DNA of 64,000 bases from assembly GCA_019054805.1 (NCBI GenBank), contig JAHQIY010000001.1:7392501-7456500 (forward strand), in the 5' to 3' direction. This document shows positions 46,982-62,100 of this stretch, piece after piece. Under the pieces are notes generated by a model. That model was not told the DNA's origin and did not search any database. It saw only the letters and a list, made by a program, of their open reading frames with translations. The position numbers and the translations under genes are program-made. This DNA comes from Brachionus manjavacas. Taxonomy: Eukaryota > Rotifera > Eurotatoria > Ploima > Brachionidae. Numbering within the stretch: the stretch's first letter is position 1; every line of letters starts with the position of its first letter.

Positions 46982-49300
46982 TTTTTTATTCGTTTAATTT
47001 AAAAAAATTTTATGTTGAGTTCGGAAATTCTTGTTTCATATGTCGTGATATTTATAAAAGTTTTTAATTAAATGATAAATTTATTGCATTACAATTTATA
47101 TTATATGATGAAACAAATGCCAAAGCTATTTACCTTGAATTAAGGAAAATATAATAACATTTTAATTTTTCATTTCGAAAAAGGCAAGTATTTTTTAAAT
47201 AGTGAACAAAATTGAATTTTTGAAATTTTTATATTAAATTGTCCTAAATATTATTTAACATTCATAATAAATTATATAATGTCAGTTTATTTTCCATGAA
47301 ACTTAAAAATGAAACGCAATTATCGTTTTTATTTACTTTTAAAATTTATTTTTGATTTAGACAGTCATATTTTAAAATTGGAACTGAAAAATTAAAAAAT
47401 ATGGTCTTTAATTGGGTCTATCATTTAACTAGCTGCATACTCAAATATCGTTTCAGCACTTACATTCTATAAAAAGTTTTTTGCTCAGATTTTGAAAAAT
47501 AAAATTCTCGTGATTACTTTAAAAATAATTAAATTGAATAATTTTTTTTTAAATTCATTATATTCAAAGGCTTTTTAATTATATTTTGGTCTTTCTTAAT
47601 CGGTAAATTAATGAAAATATAAGAAGATAATTTTTTTCAAAATTAAATAAAAAGAAGAGAAATAGAGTCTTGTATCACTTACATCAATTTCATGCAAAAC
47701 AATGAAACGAATTGTAAGAGAATATTTTTTGGTGAACCTTGAAAAAAATAATCTTATTTCAATTGGGCAAAATGGCTTCGTGATTTAAAAAAAAGTCATG
47801 CCTGACAAACCTTTTGGAGACTATTTTAGATTTAAAGTGAATATTTTTGAAAAATAATAAATACAAATTTTAATTAGTTTTGTTTTTTAAACCGATGCAG
47901 AGTAAAAAAAAAGTTAATGTGTTATTTGAGAAGAGTGAATGTTTATTTTGAAGACGCACTGGAGCAAAAGGACATGTTTTCATTAAGACGAAATTTTTGA
48001 TCTTTATCATTTTATTGACTTCGTGATTGGGAATACGAAAATCGAATTTGTTTTAAATTTCTTTGAATTTGTGAAAATTCTATTGTAAATTTAATGAAAA
48101 ATAATTTTAAAATACAAAAATTATACTAATTATTTAATTTCAATCAGTATGAAGATGAGATTACAAAAATGAGATTTTATCTTGATTTAAGTGTACAAAA
48201 ATGTGCCAAGAAATTTGTGAGATTTAAAAATATGTTTGATTGCTTTATCAATTTTTTTTTAATCCAAAAAATTAATTTTTTTTAAATTACTACTTATAAA
48301 TTTGATCTATTGAAATTACTGATCTTTTAAATTTGTAATTAAAACAAATAATTCCATCTAAATAAACGATGTCATTTAAAGTGAATGGCTGATCATCATT
48401 TAATTGTTTTATAAAAAGGCTTGAATCTTTTTATTAATAAATTAAAATTTAATCCAAAATATCGATCTTTGTTTGATTTTTTTTCTTTTGTCTTAGTAAA
48501 TCCACTTTGAACTAAATTTTAAAATCTCAAAATTTAATATGATAACTTTAAAAATAGTCTTGGAGCAAAATTCTGGAACAGATGAAGTCAAATGACAAAT
48601 GATGCAAAAAAATATTTGGACAAATTTTTTGAATGATCAATTTAAAACAGTTATTCGTTTGAAAAAAAATTCAAACATTTAAAATGAAGTATTAAAATAA
48701 TCAAATACTCTAAAATTAAAGTTGAATAGATAATTAGGACAAAATTTAAACCAAGAAAGTTTAAAAAATGAAGAGATAAGATTACATAGTTAAAAGAAAG
48801 CTTCGAAAAATGTCTCTTATCTTTCACGCTTGAATGTGATTATATTTGTCCAAATCACAAATTACCAAACTTAATTGTTTTTTTTTGCTCTTTAATTAAA
48901 TATTAATATGCTGGTTAGAAATGGTACAAAGCTAAATGACGCGAAAATAAAAATGTAATTAAATATTTTTTTCTTGTCCAGCAACCAAAAATAAAAAAGG
49001 TGAAACACTAGGACTCTAAATAGAAAAATAAAAAGAGTTTTTCTTATTGTAAAATTTTGAGAAAGCTAAGCGAAACTGAACTATCATTTTATATTTTTGG
49101 TAAATTAAGTATCCCATCGGCGGGAAGTTATTGAATTTTATTTTCAATACTAAAATCTACAGCACAAATTCAACAAAATATAAAATATATGTTTCTAACC
49201 GACTGTGCTCTGTTTTTAGATAAACTTAATTAAAATATATCTGAATTATTCTTTATAAAATATTCTTTTTAAATTAGATTTGGTTAAACAACCCTAAACC
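46982..49300. other. Intergenic, no gene seen
   Basis: 2.3 kb of A+T-rich DNA. All frames are short, and I see no splice-bounded coding, repeats with clear boundaries or RNA gene. Confidence 0.4.
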
Positions 49301-49309
49301 AACCGGACC

Positions 49310-49770
49310 CGAAATAAATGGGGCCAAACAAAAGTTATGTGCATCAACACCAATTTGAATACCCTGATTACCATCGATGGTACACAAATTGAGTGTGGAA
49401 GCGAATTCACATACTTAGGAAGCACCATTAGAACTCACAGAGACATTAAGTATAGACTGGCTGAAGCTAAGAGTGCCTTTGCTAGACTCCGACCAGCAAG
49501 GTAATCAACCAGCTAAAGCAAGAAAAAAACACTTAAGCTATACAAAACTTTATTAAAAGCAACTCTGATGTACGGTAGCGAATATTGGTGGATAAGTGAA
49601 TCTGACGGGAAAAGCCTGAACACCATCCACACTGGAAGCCTGCGGAGGATTCTCGGGATTGGCCTAAGACATTTTCTTATATAAAAGAAAAATATCAGAG
49701 CCATTAAGTCAATGCATTAAGAATAAGAGGCTGCGATGGCTTGGACATGTACATAGAATAAGTGAGAGAT
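49310..49770 (+). mobile_element. RTE-type LINE relic (RT C-terminal region)
   Basis: Frameshifted plus-strand coding contains CINTNLNTLITIDGTQIECG, SEFTYLGSTIRTHRDIKYRL, KLYKTLLKATLMYGSEYWW, LNTIHTGSLRRILGI and finally NKRLRWLGHVHRI. This set and order is characteristic of the end of RTE/BovB-like reverse-transcriptase proteins. Two or more frameshifts and stops are present, so it is dead. Neither the catalytic core nor the endonuclease is present. Confidence 0.85.
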
Positions 49771-50168
49771 ACAAAAATTTCACTATTTTATTTCAATCAG
49801 ATTTGCAATCATTCTTTTATCTTAAGAGGAAGACTTTTTGGGAGTAAGTGTTGGTTAATTTAAAAAAGATATTAAAATTTTGTCTTGTGATTTTTAGGAT
49901 AACTGTTTTTCTAATCTAAATATAAAAAAAATGAAAATATTTATAATTTAATAGGCACTCGGGTGCTTTTTGATGATGTAAGTCAAACTAGACTTGCTGA
50001 ATTCAAATTTACTAGAAAGCAATCTAGAATATTAAGAAAAAATTAAGAAAGAAAAAGCATATAAATACTCAATCATTTTAAATTTTATTAAAAAAAAAAT
50101 TAAAAACTCTGTTATTTGTCATTTAAATTACAATCTTTGTAAATGAATTTTAGTTGTTAGAGATAACA
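49771..50168. other. 3' flank of TRRAP
   Basis: Contains the TRRAP 3' untranslated region on the minus strand; an AATAAA lies about 80 bases beyond the stop. No other gene seen. Confidence 0.4.
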
Positions 50169-53100
50169 CTAGAACCAAGGATACCAAGTTGGATCAATTT
50201 CACTCAAATTTTCAATTTTCATTGCTTTCGGTATCAATTCATTAAGTGGAAAATTTTTTCCATTGTCCATATTGGCGCATTCTTTTAGTCTCAATTCAAT
50301 AGTGCCCACTAGCTTGTTCACTAAATTAACAACATTTTCTTGTTCAGTTTCATAGCTCAAATTTGTATAAAGCGACTGAATTGAATTTTTAATTGAATCT
50401 TCTTGTTTTTTACGTATCAAGGCATAGAGAATTTCGTCCTTTAGAATAGTTCTCAATATCCAAATAAATCCATACTGTGTTTCATGCAAGCATCTGGCAA
50501 GAGATGTCATCGCGGCGCCCATTTGTCCATTAATTGAAGATTGTTGAAAAAATTCAGTCATATTTGGCGTCAACCGGAATGGAACAATTTTGGAACTTTG
50601 AGACAATTTATCGTCTAAATCAAATTTGTATCGAATTGTTTGACAAAGGCCAGAATTTTGGCTCAAATAAATTTGGCTTGGCTTTAGACTACTTAAACCC
50701 AAAATAAACTCACTAACGTTGTAAATTGATATTTGTTGAGCAAAAAGTTTTCTAAAATTGAAGTAATCACTTGCATTTTTGTATTTTTCAATTGCCCATT
50801 GTTTAAGGATATTTTTTGTTAAAATCGATTCTGTAATTAGCTTGTACAGATCGAGTTTGGTGTTGAACGTGCGCTGAGCAAAATAAGTATCCAAACATTT
50901 TTGTTTTAGGTGAGGTTTTAAAATATCCAAGAGACTCAATGAGCTAACTTCGTCTTCAATCATTCGAAAATCGTATGACAAACTCACCATTCTTGGTATA
51001 ATGAAGTTTAACGACCGACCAGAGGTTTCTTTTTGTTTGTTCAAGTAAGTATTGATCATTCGGAAAACTTGTAGGCAATGCTCCTCTTTCTTTGATTCAT
51101 AAAAATGATTAGGTTCGTTCATTATTAGGAATGGATAAATCTTGCCATTGTGTCCTCGTATTGATATGCGTCTGCAAAATATTTGGTGCTTTTCGACTGA
51201 CTCGTAAACTGGCAAAAATCGACTTATTTTGACATAATAATTTGTGGACCGTGGGACTAAGTATTCACCAGGTAGTTCGATTTCAGCTGTGCTCGAACAA
51301 AATTGGGATACCAATTTAAATCGTTCATCCAAAAGACTCTTTTTTGGTATCATCAAATCATTGTGAGCTTCAAGCATTCTTATCCATGATTTTAATTTAT
51401 CTATAAATTCTTTTATGCTTATTTGTTGTTGTTGCGACCCACTAGTTTGAGTGTAAGGAAAGTCTTGTTGAAACTTTTGTCTAGTAATTTGATGATTGGG
51501 GTCGTTTAGAATGGCTATTAAGCTTTTTAAGCGGGTATTTTGTTGGTTTTGAGCGCCCGAACAGCTTGCTTGTTGACCAACATTGGATGTTGGTGTCAAT
51601 GGTGAAGAAACGCTGCCGGTCAACGGTGAATTTTGCTGGGTATTCAGCCGATTTGGAAGTTGAAGATATTGAAAATCCACATAAAATTTATGAATTCTTT
51701 TGAACCAAATGATTGAAAATGGATCGATTGTTTCTATAAAATCATTCTTAATTTCAAAATTTTTTAATTTACTATTAATAAAAATCCAAAATTCTTTTTA
51801 TTTATTTATTTGTTTTCTGTGCCGAGCCAAAGCTCTTCAGATTCAAAAAAAAATTTAAATAAAATAAAGTTAAATAAGATAACATAAAAATAAAAAAGCC
51901 TAAAAAATAAGAAAATTAAAAATAGATATATTGAAATAAGGAGTTATAGGATGCAAATTTTTAAATGTTTGATTTTTAAAGGAAAAAATAAGAAACAGTT
52001 AGGGAGCAATTACACAGTGGAGTCGGGTATTCGAGATATCTTGACTCAAACCTGCTTTATATTCTTCAACCAGTTTGACAACTAATGGAACAGAGTTTCT
52101 TAGACCAGCCTTACATAGCCCTAACATATAAATGGATATAAATTTATTAGAAATAATGAAAATAAATAATATGTATATTTAGAGTTATTATTAAAATTTT
52201 AGTTTAATAAAACCTATGTAAGAATAAGAGACTTGTTACAAAGTGCCGGAAATTAACTTGTCACACTATTTTTCAACGGAAAGAATTATTTTTCGACTGC
52301 TAAACAAATAAAAGAATGTCCCTAAAACATGGAATACGGAATGCAGAATTTTTTTTAGCAGTATTTCACACATAATAATTAGATTTTATTCTGTAATTTC
52401 GCATTTTAGTCTGTCAGAATTTTTATGCAAAATTTAAAAGCGGAATAAAATAGAAACATTTGAAAAAATATTTTGTTGTAATATTATACAGTCACTATCA
52501 ATTTTTAAAATGACTTACAAAGAATATAATAAATTAAATTGGATTGTTTTGTTTAATTTTTGCTAAGTTTTAATTTATTACAAATTTTTATAAAAATTGA
52601 AAGAATTTTTTGCGGAGAAAAGTTTTAAAAATTTTACAATTAAATTTTGGATAAACACTCTGAATAATTTTACTTGATTTTTTTAATTCTTAAAATGTTT
52701 GGTCTAAGTAAAAAGTAAAATTACATTTTTTGCCAAGTCATTATACAAAATGATGTCGCTTTTTTCAGTAACCTTTTTAACAACAGCTTTGATCTGACAC
52801 AGAGGTTACTGTATCGAATTGATTTTCTATTCCACAATATTTTTTTAAATTGAATAACTTTTTTCTAAAGATTTTAACTTAGTTCTGTGAATGCAACATT
52901 CAAAGCTCCATTCACTAAACTAATTTAAGACTTTTTGGCGATAACCTGAACGCTGAACTAAAAAAAAAAGTGAACTTTTTTGTTTTCACCAAAAAAATTT
53001 GAACTTTCGTTATATAATTTATTAATCTAATTAAATAAAATGTAAATTGAATTAAATTAAAGAATTTCAATCAATAAATTTTAATTTTAAATATGTGTTT

Positions 53101-56100
53101 TTGAGATGAGAATTGTTAAACCCCGTTCATTTTAATTTTTTTTTCATAACTTTCTCTCAAATTTATTTAACTCTTTTTTTATTTTTATTTTAAAACATTT
53201 TTTTATTTTTTTTTCAAATCTGAAGGAGCAATAGCTTGGTACATGAGTTGTTTAAAAGTCCCAAATTTAAGTCCAAGTCCAGACTTTTTTTCTTTTTTTT
53301 CTCAAAAATAATGAGTTTGACTTAAAGATGAGAGAGATTTAAATGAGTATTTTCTTTAAAAAAGGCACATATATTTAAAAAGTGAATTTCGTATAAATTT
53401 TAGAAATGTTTTAAAAATTGTCCTTTTATCCAAAGCAACCAATATTTGGAGAATTATTAATTTAACACAATTTAAGAATTTTCTAGATATGATTTTAATC
53501 GCAAAAAAAAATTGTTAAAAAAGCAAAATAAAAACGTAAAACACATTACTTTTGAAAAAAAAAATTCAAAGTCTTTTCTCGGACTTTTGAGAAAAAAAAA
53601 TAAAAAAAATTCCGGACTTGGATTTGACTTGAGACTTGTGACTTTTAAACAACTCTGGTACAGATATACAAATAAATAATATAAAAAATAAAATACGTTT
53701 TGAACGTATTTAATTATTCCTTTTTCTTGGTACATTGTAGGCAAAATTTTGACTGCTCGGATTTTTGTGAAGTAACAGCCTTGATTAGTTAGAATACTCT
53801 TTTTTGAAATTCTCTAATTAACTTTTAATTTTAGAATATTTAGTGTACAGTTATTTTCTAAGTTCACTTATTTTCTTGGCAAAAAAAATATGACCATTTA
53901 ATTTTGCTTATTCTTTTTTTTATGATCACTTTTTTTATAATTTGACTTTCGCCAAAGTTTTTATTTTAATAATAATAAAAATAATAATAATAATAATAGA
54001 AAAAAAAGCTACAGAAGACTAACTGTGGAGCAATGCTATATCTAGGCTTGCTATGGTAGCTGTCTGATTTTAAAATATGTCTTAAAAAGATTAAGTTAAT
54101 AGGAAAAAATTAATCATTTTTGTTTCAAAAAGATATCTAATTTGTTTTTGAATTCTTTTTTAGATTTTGCATTTATAACCTCTATAGGTAACTCGTTCCA
54201 CGCATTCACCACTCTATTTGTTAGAAAGTTCTCTCTCACCTTGATCCTTGACATTTGCTTGGTCAAATGTCTTACACTTTGTTCTGTTCTTTAGTACTGA
54301 ACTTCATAGATTTTAAGGTCGAAAAATGACTTATTTTTATTCGATTTTATTCAATGTCTACAACCACCCAGACCTCATCAAAAAAGCCTTTTCATAGTTA
54401 ATTAGTCATACTACTACTACATATTCTAGGTTTTAAGGATAGCCCAAATAAAATTCTATTAAGTACAAAATTTTTTCCAAACCTGTTTATTTAAATTGGT
54501 CTCGTATGCGAAAGTGTAAACATAATTTAGAGTATGTTTGAAATTTTTGAGCAGATCCTGGTGCCAAGTACATTTTAGCATTAGTAGTTGATCGATTAAG
54601 CCTTCGATAGTATTGAACAATAGCGGATGCATTTCGCGTTGCACATGCATTAGACCGACAACGCCACGAACAAGCGACTCAACTGAAGAGTTTGTTTTGG
54701 TTTCTTTGAAATCGGCTTGTGTTTCAGCTTGCTGCTTTTGTTGAGAAAAAATTTGTTGCTTTATTTTATCGGCATGTTCGTCTTGTTTTATCTTGAAATA
54801 CAAGGTTCTCAATGGATAATAGACCGCAAGAGGATACTGACGAATTATTTGGTTTATTAAGCTATACAAATATTTTCCATTGTCGTCATTTTTTAGTATA
54901 AGCGTGATCAATTGAGGAATCCATTGGATCCAATTTTGTGCCGGAATGGCCGACAAAGCATGTGCCTCAAATTGATTGAACAAGTCTCGTTTTTCGTTGT
55001 CATAGCTGAGCAGCCAGAATATTTTGGCAATGTACTTGCGAGTTTTGGCTTCGCCACCGGTGTGCCGTGCTGCATTCATTAGACCAATGAGGGCGGATTC
55101 GGCCGCCTCAATCGAACGTGACGAGTACAACTGTCTACTCGTGACGTCCACAAATGCTTGTGTCAAATAGTCTGCCCACGCACCCCACAGCTTAGCTGAC
55201 GAATCGTTCAAATAAATTGAAAACGAATACAAATGATTTGCTTCGTCAAATTTATTGTTTAATTGCAGAAATTGCGCCTTGAGAGATATTAACTCGGCCA
55301 CATTTTCTTTTGTAAAATATTGAAGATTTGTAGCTTCGATGAGGTCAAGTATTTCTTTGCTCTGCTTCGAACTCAGATATTCATAGGTGTTTATGTAGCA
55401 TTTTATTTCTTGTTTTACTTTTAAAAAGCAGTCAATTATTGGCACCGATTGTTTTCTATGAATTTTGTTTAATGTTTCCAAACAAATATCGTACAGATGC
55501 TGCTTACGTGCAATTTTTCCAAAAGTAACAATACCTTTTGAAAAAAAGATGTTAAAATAGAATATAAAGATTTACAAAAAAAATTGATAAAATAATGAAA
55601 AATTTTATATATATTTTGTATATTTTTTTTTAAATAAAGCCTAAATATTAAGAGGTAAACTATTTTTATATTTATTTTTTATTGTGTTTTCTGCACCGAG
55701 CTCAAGCTCCTTCATAATGAATATAAAAAAATAGAGATAAAAAGAAAACGTAAAGTGAAAAAGTTTTTTTTTGAAAAATAAATTTGGAGATTAACTCCAA
55801 GGTGGTTCCGAGTGGTGTAGACCCTCTTTTCAGTCCTCTTTTTAGGAAATATAAAGTTTAATTGAGAAACATTTTAAAGCGAGTCTAAAGGAGTCTTATT
55901 TGATTTGTGTATTGATTCGAGTATACGTAAATTTCTTTGGCAATTTGGTCGAGGTTTTTTATCGATTTTAAAAATTTTAAAAATAGTGGATCTGTATTTT
56001 GAAATGTTAATTTTTTAATTTTGATAATTATTATTCATTGTGTTCTTTCCTTTTTTTTGAACTATCAAAGTAGAGAATATTAAATAATAATAATAATAAT

Positions 56101-59100
56101 TGCCCCTATTCTATCCTAGTGGGTAATGGGGAGGCGCTCATCTCCTTTTCATGTACCTTTTTGAGCAACGGCTCCGATCTGACACAGAATATTAAATACA
56201 GAATATAAAATCTAATCTAATCTATTCAAGATATATAAGATTATTAATTAAACTTTCATTATTAATTTTTATTTAGATTAAATGCTAATTATTTTAATAT
56301 TTTCTTAGTATTATTAATCCACAAGATCTTTCAAATCTATAAATTCAATTTTATTAACATTTCATCAAAATCATGCATTTTCTTTATTTTTTCTAAATTA
56401 CTATCAAGTATTTTGAAAAAATATGAAAGAAAAGACTAAGTCTCCATTCCAACCGGCCATGGCATTTTACAATAAATAAATACAGAAGACAAATTTTAGA
56501 GAAAGAATAATTAGAGAATGTGCATAATAGAGAAAATCTAGAAACAATCTTTATGTTTATCAAGGCAAGAATTAATCTTAACTTTTTATATTATTTATTC
56601 ATTTATTTGTCTATCTAAAACGAGTCAAGACTTTTTCAGGCTAAAAACACATAAAATATATAAATTTATAAAAGATTCAAAATAAAAATTAAATAAAATA
56701 AAAAGAAAGTTAAATATGTTTTGGTGAAATAGAAAGACAAAATTAAAAATTTCACTAATTCACTAAAATTTTTCTCTATTTTAACACCTTGGTTTGTAAA
56801 ATTCACTAAAAATTGACACAAAGAACAAAAAAATATATGAATCTAAATTTCTTAATATATATTTCTATATATATATTTCTTAATAAATATATAGATAATC
56901 TATTAATAAATATAATCTATATTTCTTATTCTAATATACTAATCTTTTTTTCAAAAATCTAAAAATTATTATTCTGAATGCATGCAACATTGAAAGTTGC
57001 ATCAAATATCAAGTTATGCTAAATTTGCAGAGTTTAGCAGAAATTAAATTTCAATATGGTCCCTTATTGTTCTTCATTTAAATAAACAACGTGCCTGAAG
57101 TTAAGAGTCACGCTTCGAGACTATTTGTAGATGATTGTTAGATAATTGCAATCATAAGGAACATCAAAGATAAACTCCAATTGCAAAAAGACATAGATGA
57201 AGTTCTAGTATGGTCCAAAAAGTGGCAAATGATTTTAACTTACCGAAATGTAAAACTATGCACATGAATAAATCGAGCATTAGAAATAAAAATAAGGTAT
57301 TTGCTGAATAAACAATGCTAGACCTAGATGACTCAAGACACAAGATGGCCGAAACTAGATCCGAAAGGTACCTAGGTGTCCAATTTACGAAATAATTTGT
57401 TCTCTTTTATATATTAATTAATTGATTAATTAATTCAATTCATTCTCTATTTATTAAATCTATATTATTTATTTTATCGATTATTATAGATTTACCGATT
57501 AAGATAAAATTAAAGTATTAAAGTAACAAAAAGAAAGAAGAAATAAGAAATTAACTGAAATTAATTTATTAAAACTAAAAGGACCAGAGCTTTTCAGTTT
57601 TAAGCCAAGAATATAAGAAATTTTTTTTTGAAGTTTACTTAGATAAATCTAGTCTCATAAAAAACTAAGCTTAAAGATTTTATGCTTTTTTAAGATTTTT
57701 CTTGATTTTTCAGAGGAAGTAACAAGTGCCAAATAAGAATATGTAATGGAAACAAGAGTTGTGTCTAAAATGTGGAAAGAATTAATAAAAAAAGACGAAT
57801 CATTTTACCTCTTCTTAATTTTTATTTAATTAACATATTTTATTTGATCGTTATGAAATAAATTTTTAATAAATAATAATCAATTTTTTCTCCTTTTAAC
57901 AAAAAAAATTTGTAGTCCAAGGAAAAAAAGCATTTAAAAAGGAGCGGTCAAAATGATCGCCTTCGATTCTTTTAATAGTATTTAAAACCCGTTCCTTCTA
58001 GTGTTAATTTTTTTGAACAACAAAAAAAGATGATATTTATTTATTTTTATTATTTTTTTTCTAAATTATTCTGAAGAAGCTCCAGCTCAGTACTGAAAAC
58101 AAATAAACAAAAAAATAGAACAAAAAAAAGAAGAAAAAAAATATTTCGCTTACCTTGAGCTAGAGCGTGTACACCCAACATTGCTTGATTTGAATTGGGC
58201 TGTTGTTTTTCAAAATATTTTGTAAAAGATTCATAGTGAAATTGTCTCCATTGAAAAATATCATTCCAATAGCTTAAATCGTCGTTTATAAGCGGCAAAC
58301 GAGTGCGCCAAGTTTTAATTATTCCTTTAGTTTCTTGCAAAGCCTGTGTTTGATTAATTGGCGTTGTTAAATTTTGTTGAATCTGAAAAGCTTCCTGCAA
58401 TTCAATAATTTGTTGAGCTGCTTGAAGCAATGAAGTGTGTGCTGGTGTTATTAATTTTGGCAAACGCCTCCATTCCTTTAAAGCAGAAATCATGCATTTT
58501 TCAACTTTGGATTCGATGGCTGCCGATAGTGAAAAAACCGATTGACTCTGAAGCATCAAATGGTGCAAATCGTCCGGATTGCACACCAAATAATAGCCTT
58601 GATATAGATACCATTTCCAAAGTTGATCTTTGGAAATGTTATTTTCTTTTTGCGTCATTAGGCGAGTTTTCATCAGTTGCCAATCGGGTTGAGACTTCCA
58701 AGCACAATCCAAAGTTAAACTTAAATCGTTGTCTTTAGTCGATATGTATTCATTTAGCTCGCTCCATTGATTCAACTCTTTGCAGCATTTAACCCATTTT
58801 TCTTCCCACAAATTCGATTCCAATATTTGTTCTTCCTTGTTCAAGTAGTCATTCAAATACGAATCAACATTCTTTGAGATCATGTCTTCGAACAGTTTTT
58901 GAGCTTGTAAAAACATGCCCTGTTGTTCGTAAATTAGAGCTATTCGAGTGGGATCATTTATTGTTCTGTTGGATACCAAAAGACCAGTTTTTAAATCCTC
59001 CTCCTTTAAAGTGCTTAATAGATGAATTAAAACTTGTAAGACATCTATATTTGGCTCTAGTAGATATTGGTTTTCACACAAAAGTATGGATCTATGCCAT

Positions 59101-62100
59101 AAATTGTGATTTTTCGCCAAATAGCTCAATAGAGACGGCTTTAGAATGTGTGCAAAGCACGCATTCAACTCGCCACCAAATTCGATCATCGATTCACAAA
59201 ATGTGTTCAATACACTCAGTTGGGTATTTTTTTGAATGCTATGTATTCCGGATGCAAAAAATGGCGTAAGTTCATTGATGAGATTGATTTTTTGTTTTTC
59301 ATTAAATAAATTAAAAAATTTGGCAAATAGCTGAGTCCATATGGAATGAGCCAGGTCGGTGTTTATGTGACACATGTTGCATATTGGGTCTATTAAATTA
59401 GACAAATTTGTTTTTTTGGCCATTTTGATTAGATTCTTTTCAAATTGAAATAAATTTTTGATCAGACCGAATCTAAACGATTCTTGATCAATCTGCATTG
59501 ATTCATTTTCTTCATTTTTGTAAACATTCAGAAATTTTTCTTAAAATTATTAAAAATTTTCATTATTTATTTTATTTATGATTTTTTTTTCTCTCCTCAT
59601 TAGAATTAAATAAAATTAATTTTTTTAGCTTATTTAATTTAAAAAAAAAACTATTAGTTGGCCAAATTCAATACAAAAGATAATAGAACAAATTGTTAGA
59701 TTTATTTAACACAAAAATAGGAAAATATTAGGCCGTCATATTAATGATTAAATCGTCATATAAAAAAAAATTAATCGGGGTGCGAGGCAGAGCCCTGGTT
59801 TAGGGATTCGGGTATGTTGTAGATTAGAGAACTATTAGTTAAAATTAATAATTAAACATTTAATTAATTATCCACATAACGATTTTATTTATTTTCATAT
59901 GAAAATTTAATTATTGATATGACAGGTTATCTAATTCAATTATTATACAAGTTCATGAATGGAATAGAACTTATTGAAAAAAGCAACAATTTTAATGTTT
60001 CAAAAAAACCAAGGAAGTGGTCACTGCTTCAAATATCAAAGAAATTTCCGGGCTCCAGCATAAAGATAACTTTTTTTTCAACAGAACGGCTAGCATATGA
60101 ACTCGCTGCCAAATAATCTTCTCCTACTACTACTAATATGCATCCAAAGAAAAGCATTGCATCAGCTGTTCAAGTACCTGAAAAGATTGTACAACATCTC
60201 TGCAAAAACCTCACCACCACCACCAAATAAATAGAAATTAAGTTCGTGTCAAAATGGCGGGATTTGCCGAATGTTGGAAATAGTTTTAAAAATGTATTTC
60301 CAACTTGATGCATTCAAACAATTTAAAAAATTTTCTATCTAGAAAAGAAGTTTCAAGGTGCTTTTTAGTTAAATTTTGTTCATTTAATTTTGTGTACTGA
60401 ATTTAGAAAAAAAAAAAATTTTCAAAAAGTAATCATCGAATACCTTTTTTAGAAAAGTCAACTTCAAAGTCTAAAGGAGCTATCAATTGATACTTTGGTT
60501 CACTTGAGTCTTGATCATCTATTTGTATGCTACTGGTTAGAGTGTTGCTACTAGAATTGAGCGTATTTGAGCCTAATGGTACATTTTGTGCTTCGACTAA
60601 ACTCAAAAATTTAGGCTCGAATGTGTTGTTCACATAATTTAGATTATAGCATGAGCCTAGTGTCAATTGAATACATTGTTTTATCCAATAATAAGTGCCA
60701 AATAGTTCCCAATTTTGAGTGACCAAAACAAAGCACAAACGTTCATACAAATCGTTGGATTGAAAATTTCGATTAAACAAATCGTAGAACAATTGTCTCA
60801 TTTTAACATTTGGACTTTTGATGCCGAGCAAAAATGCTTGTTCGAGTTTACATTTAAATTCTTGTTGAGCAAGATAGGCATCATTTTGATACACATAACT
60901 AATTGTGTCCAAGAACACCGATTGAATTTCAGCTTGATCCGAATATTTTTTGTCCATGCAAATGGTCAGTTTTTGTAAGAGAACAAGTTTTTCTTTCATT
61001 GTTGGTATCTGGTTGGGCAGCACATTGGTCACATGGTTAGCCACCTGATTCATTTTAATCCAATCGTTAATTAACTTGACTAGATACTTAATCAGTCTCA
61101 AATCAATAGACTTGTCAATCAAATTGACCAATATTTGATTGACAAACATTTTTCTCATTTCACTGCTCATAACGCCCACTCTGTTCTTTACCAAATCAAT
61201 GACTTGTATTATCAACTCACTAAACAAATAAACTTGCACTGAATTTTGAGCTTGAACAACATTTGCTCCCTCTTGACTCGACACCAATTGTCCCACACTG
61301 CCTATTGAATTCAAATGATCACGATACAATTTTTGAATTATTTTCAAAATAGGCCCCATTAGACGATCGATGTACTGATGGTTGTTGACCGATGCAGCTT
61401 TTATCAGAGTCAAACAATTGGTTAGAATGTCAATGGCCAAGTTTACACTCGAAGTTTCGGAGGGATTAATAAGACTCATTTTTTCGTAATAAGACAAACT
61501 CTCGAGTATCATGCGACAAAGAACACCATCCGGCTGACCGAATAGTGAATAGATTGGCTCAGCGGCGGATGTTTCGACAGACTCATTGTTGGACATGGTG
61601 TTAAATAGCTCGTTGGGTATGGTGAGCATTAATTTTTGAATGATGTCAGCAATTAGTTTAATTACTTTGCTGTTGGTGCTCACAATGCTGTATTGAAAGC
61701 CTCTGTGCAAACTTTTTAGAATCAATTGAATTTTTTGCTTGGACGTGTTTTCGATTAGAAATGACAAAATTTCTAGACAAATGTACACCTGATTTAGATT
61801 TATTATTTGAGTAGTTGGTACGCTTGCATTAGCACCTAGTATGTTTGTGACCAACGGATTTTGGCCGAATGTGGACTCTAGACTGGTCAAAATTTTGTCC
61901 AATATTTCCAATTTTAAATCAAAATTGGACAACAAGTCGTTTTTTATGGCCATTTGAAATAAATTCAAACATTTGCGACACAATTGTTCGTTTAGATTGG
62001 TGTTGCTGTGCTGGGAGGCTTCTTGTGTTTGTGGCGGTGCCATTTGACACGCGAATCGAATTAGAAAATTCATCACAAAGTCACAAATGTGTTTGTCGAA

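Noticed and set aside
58430..59269. Plus-strand frames of about 100-130 codons
   Set aside because: Antisense to TRRAP exon B, which is well matched to the family.
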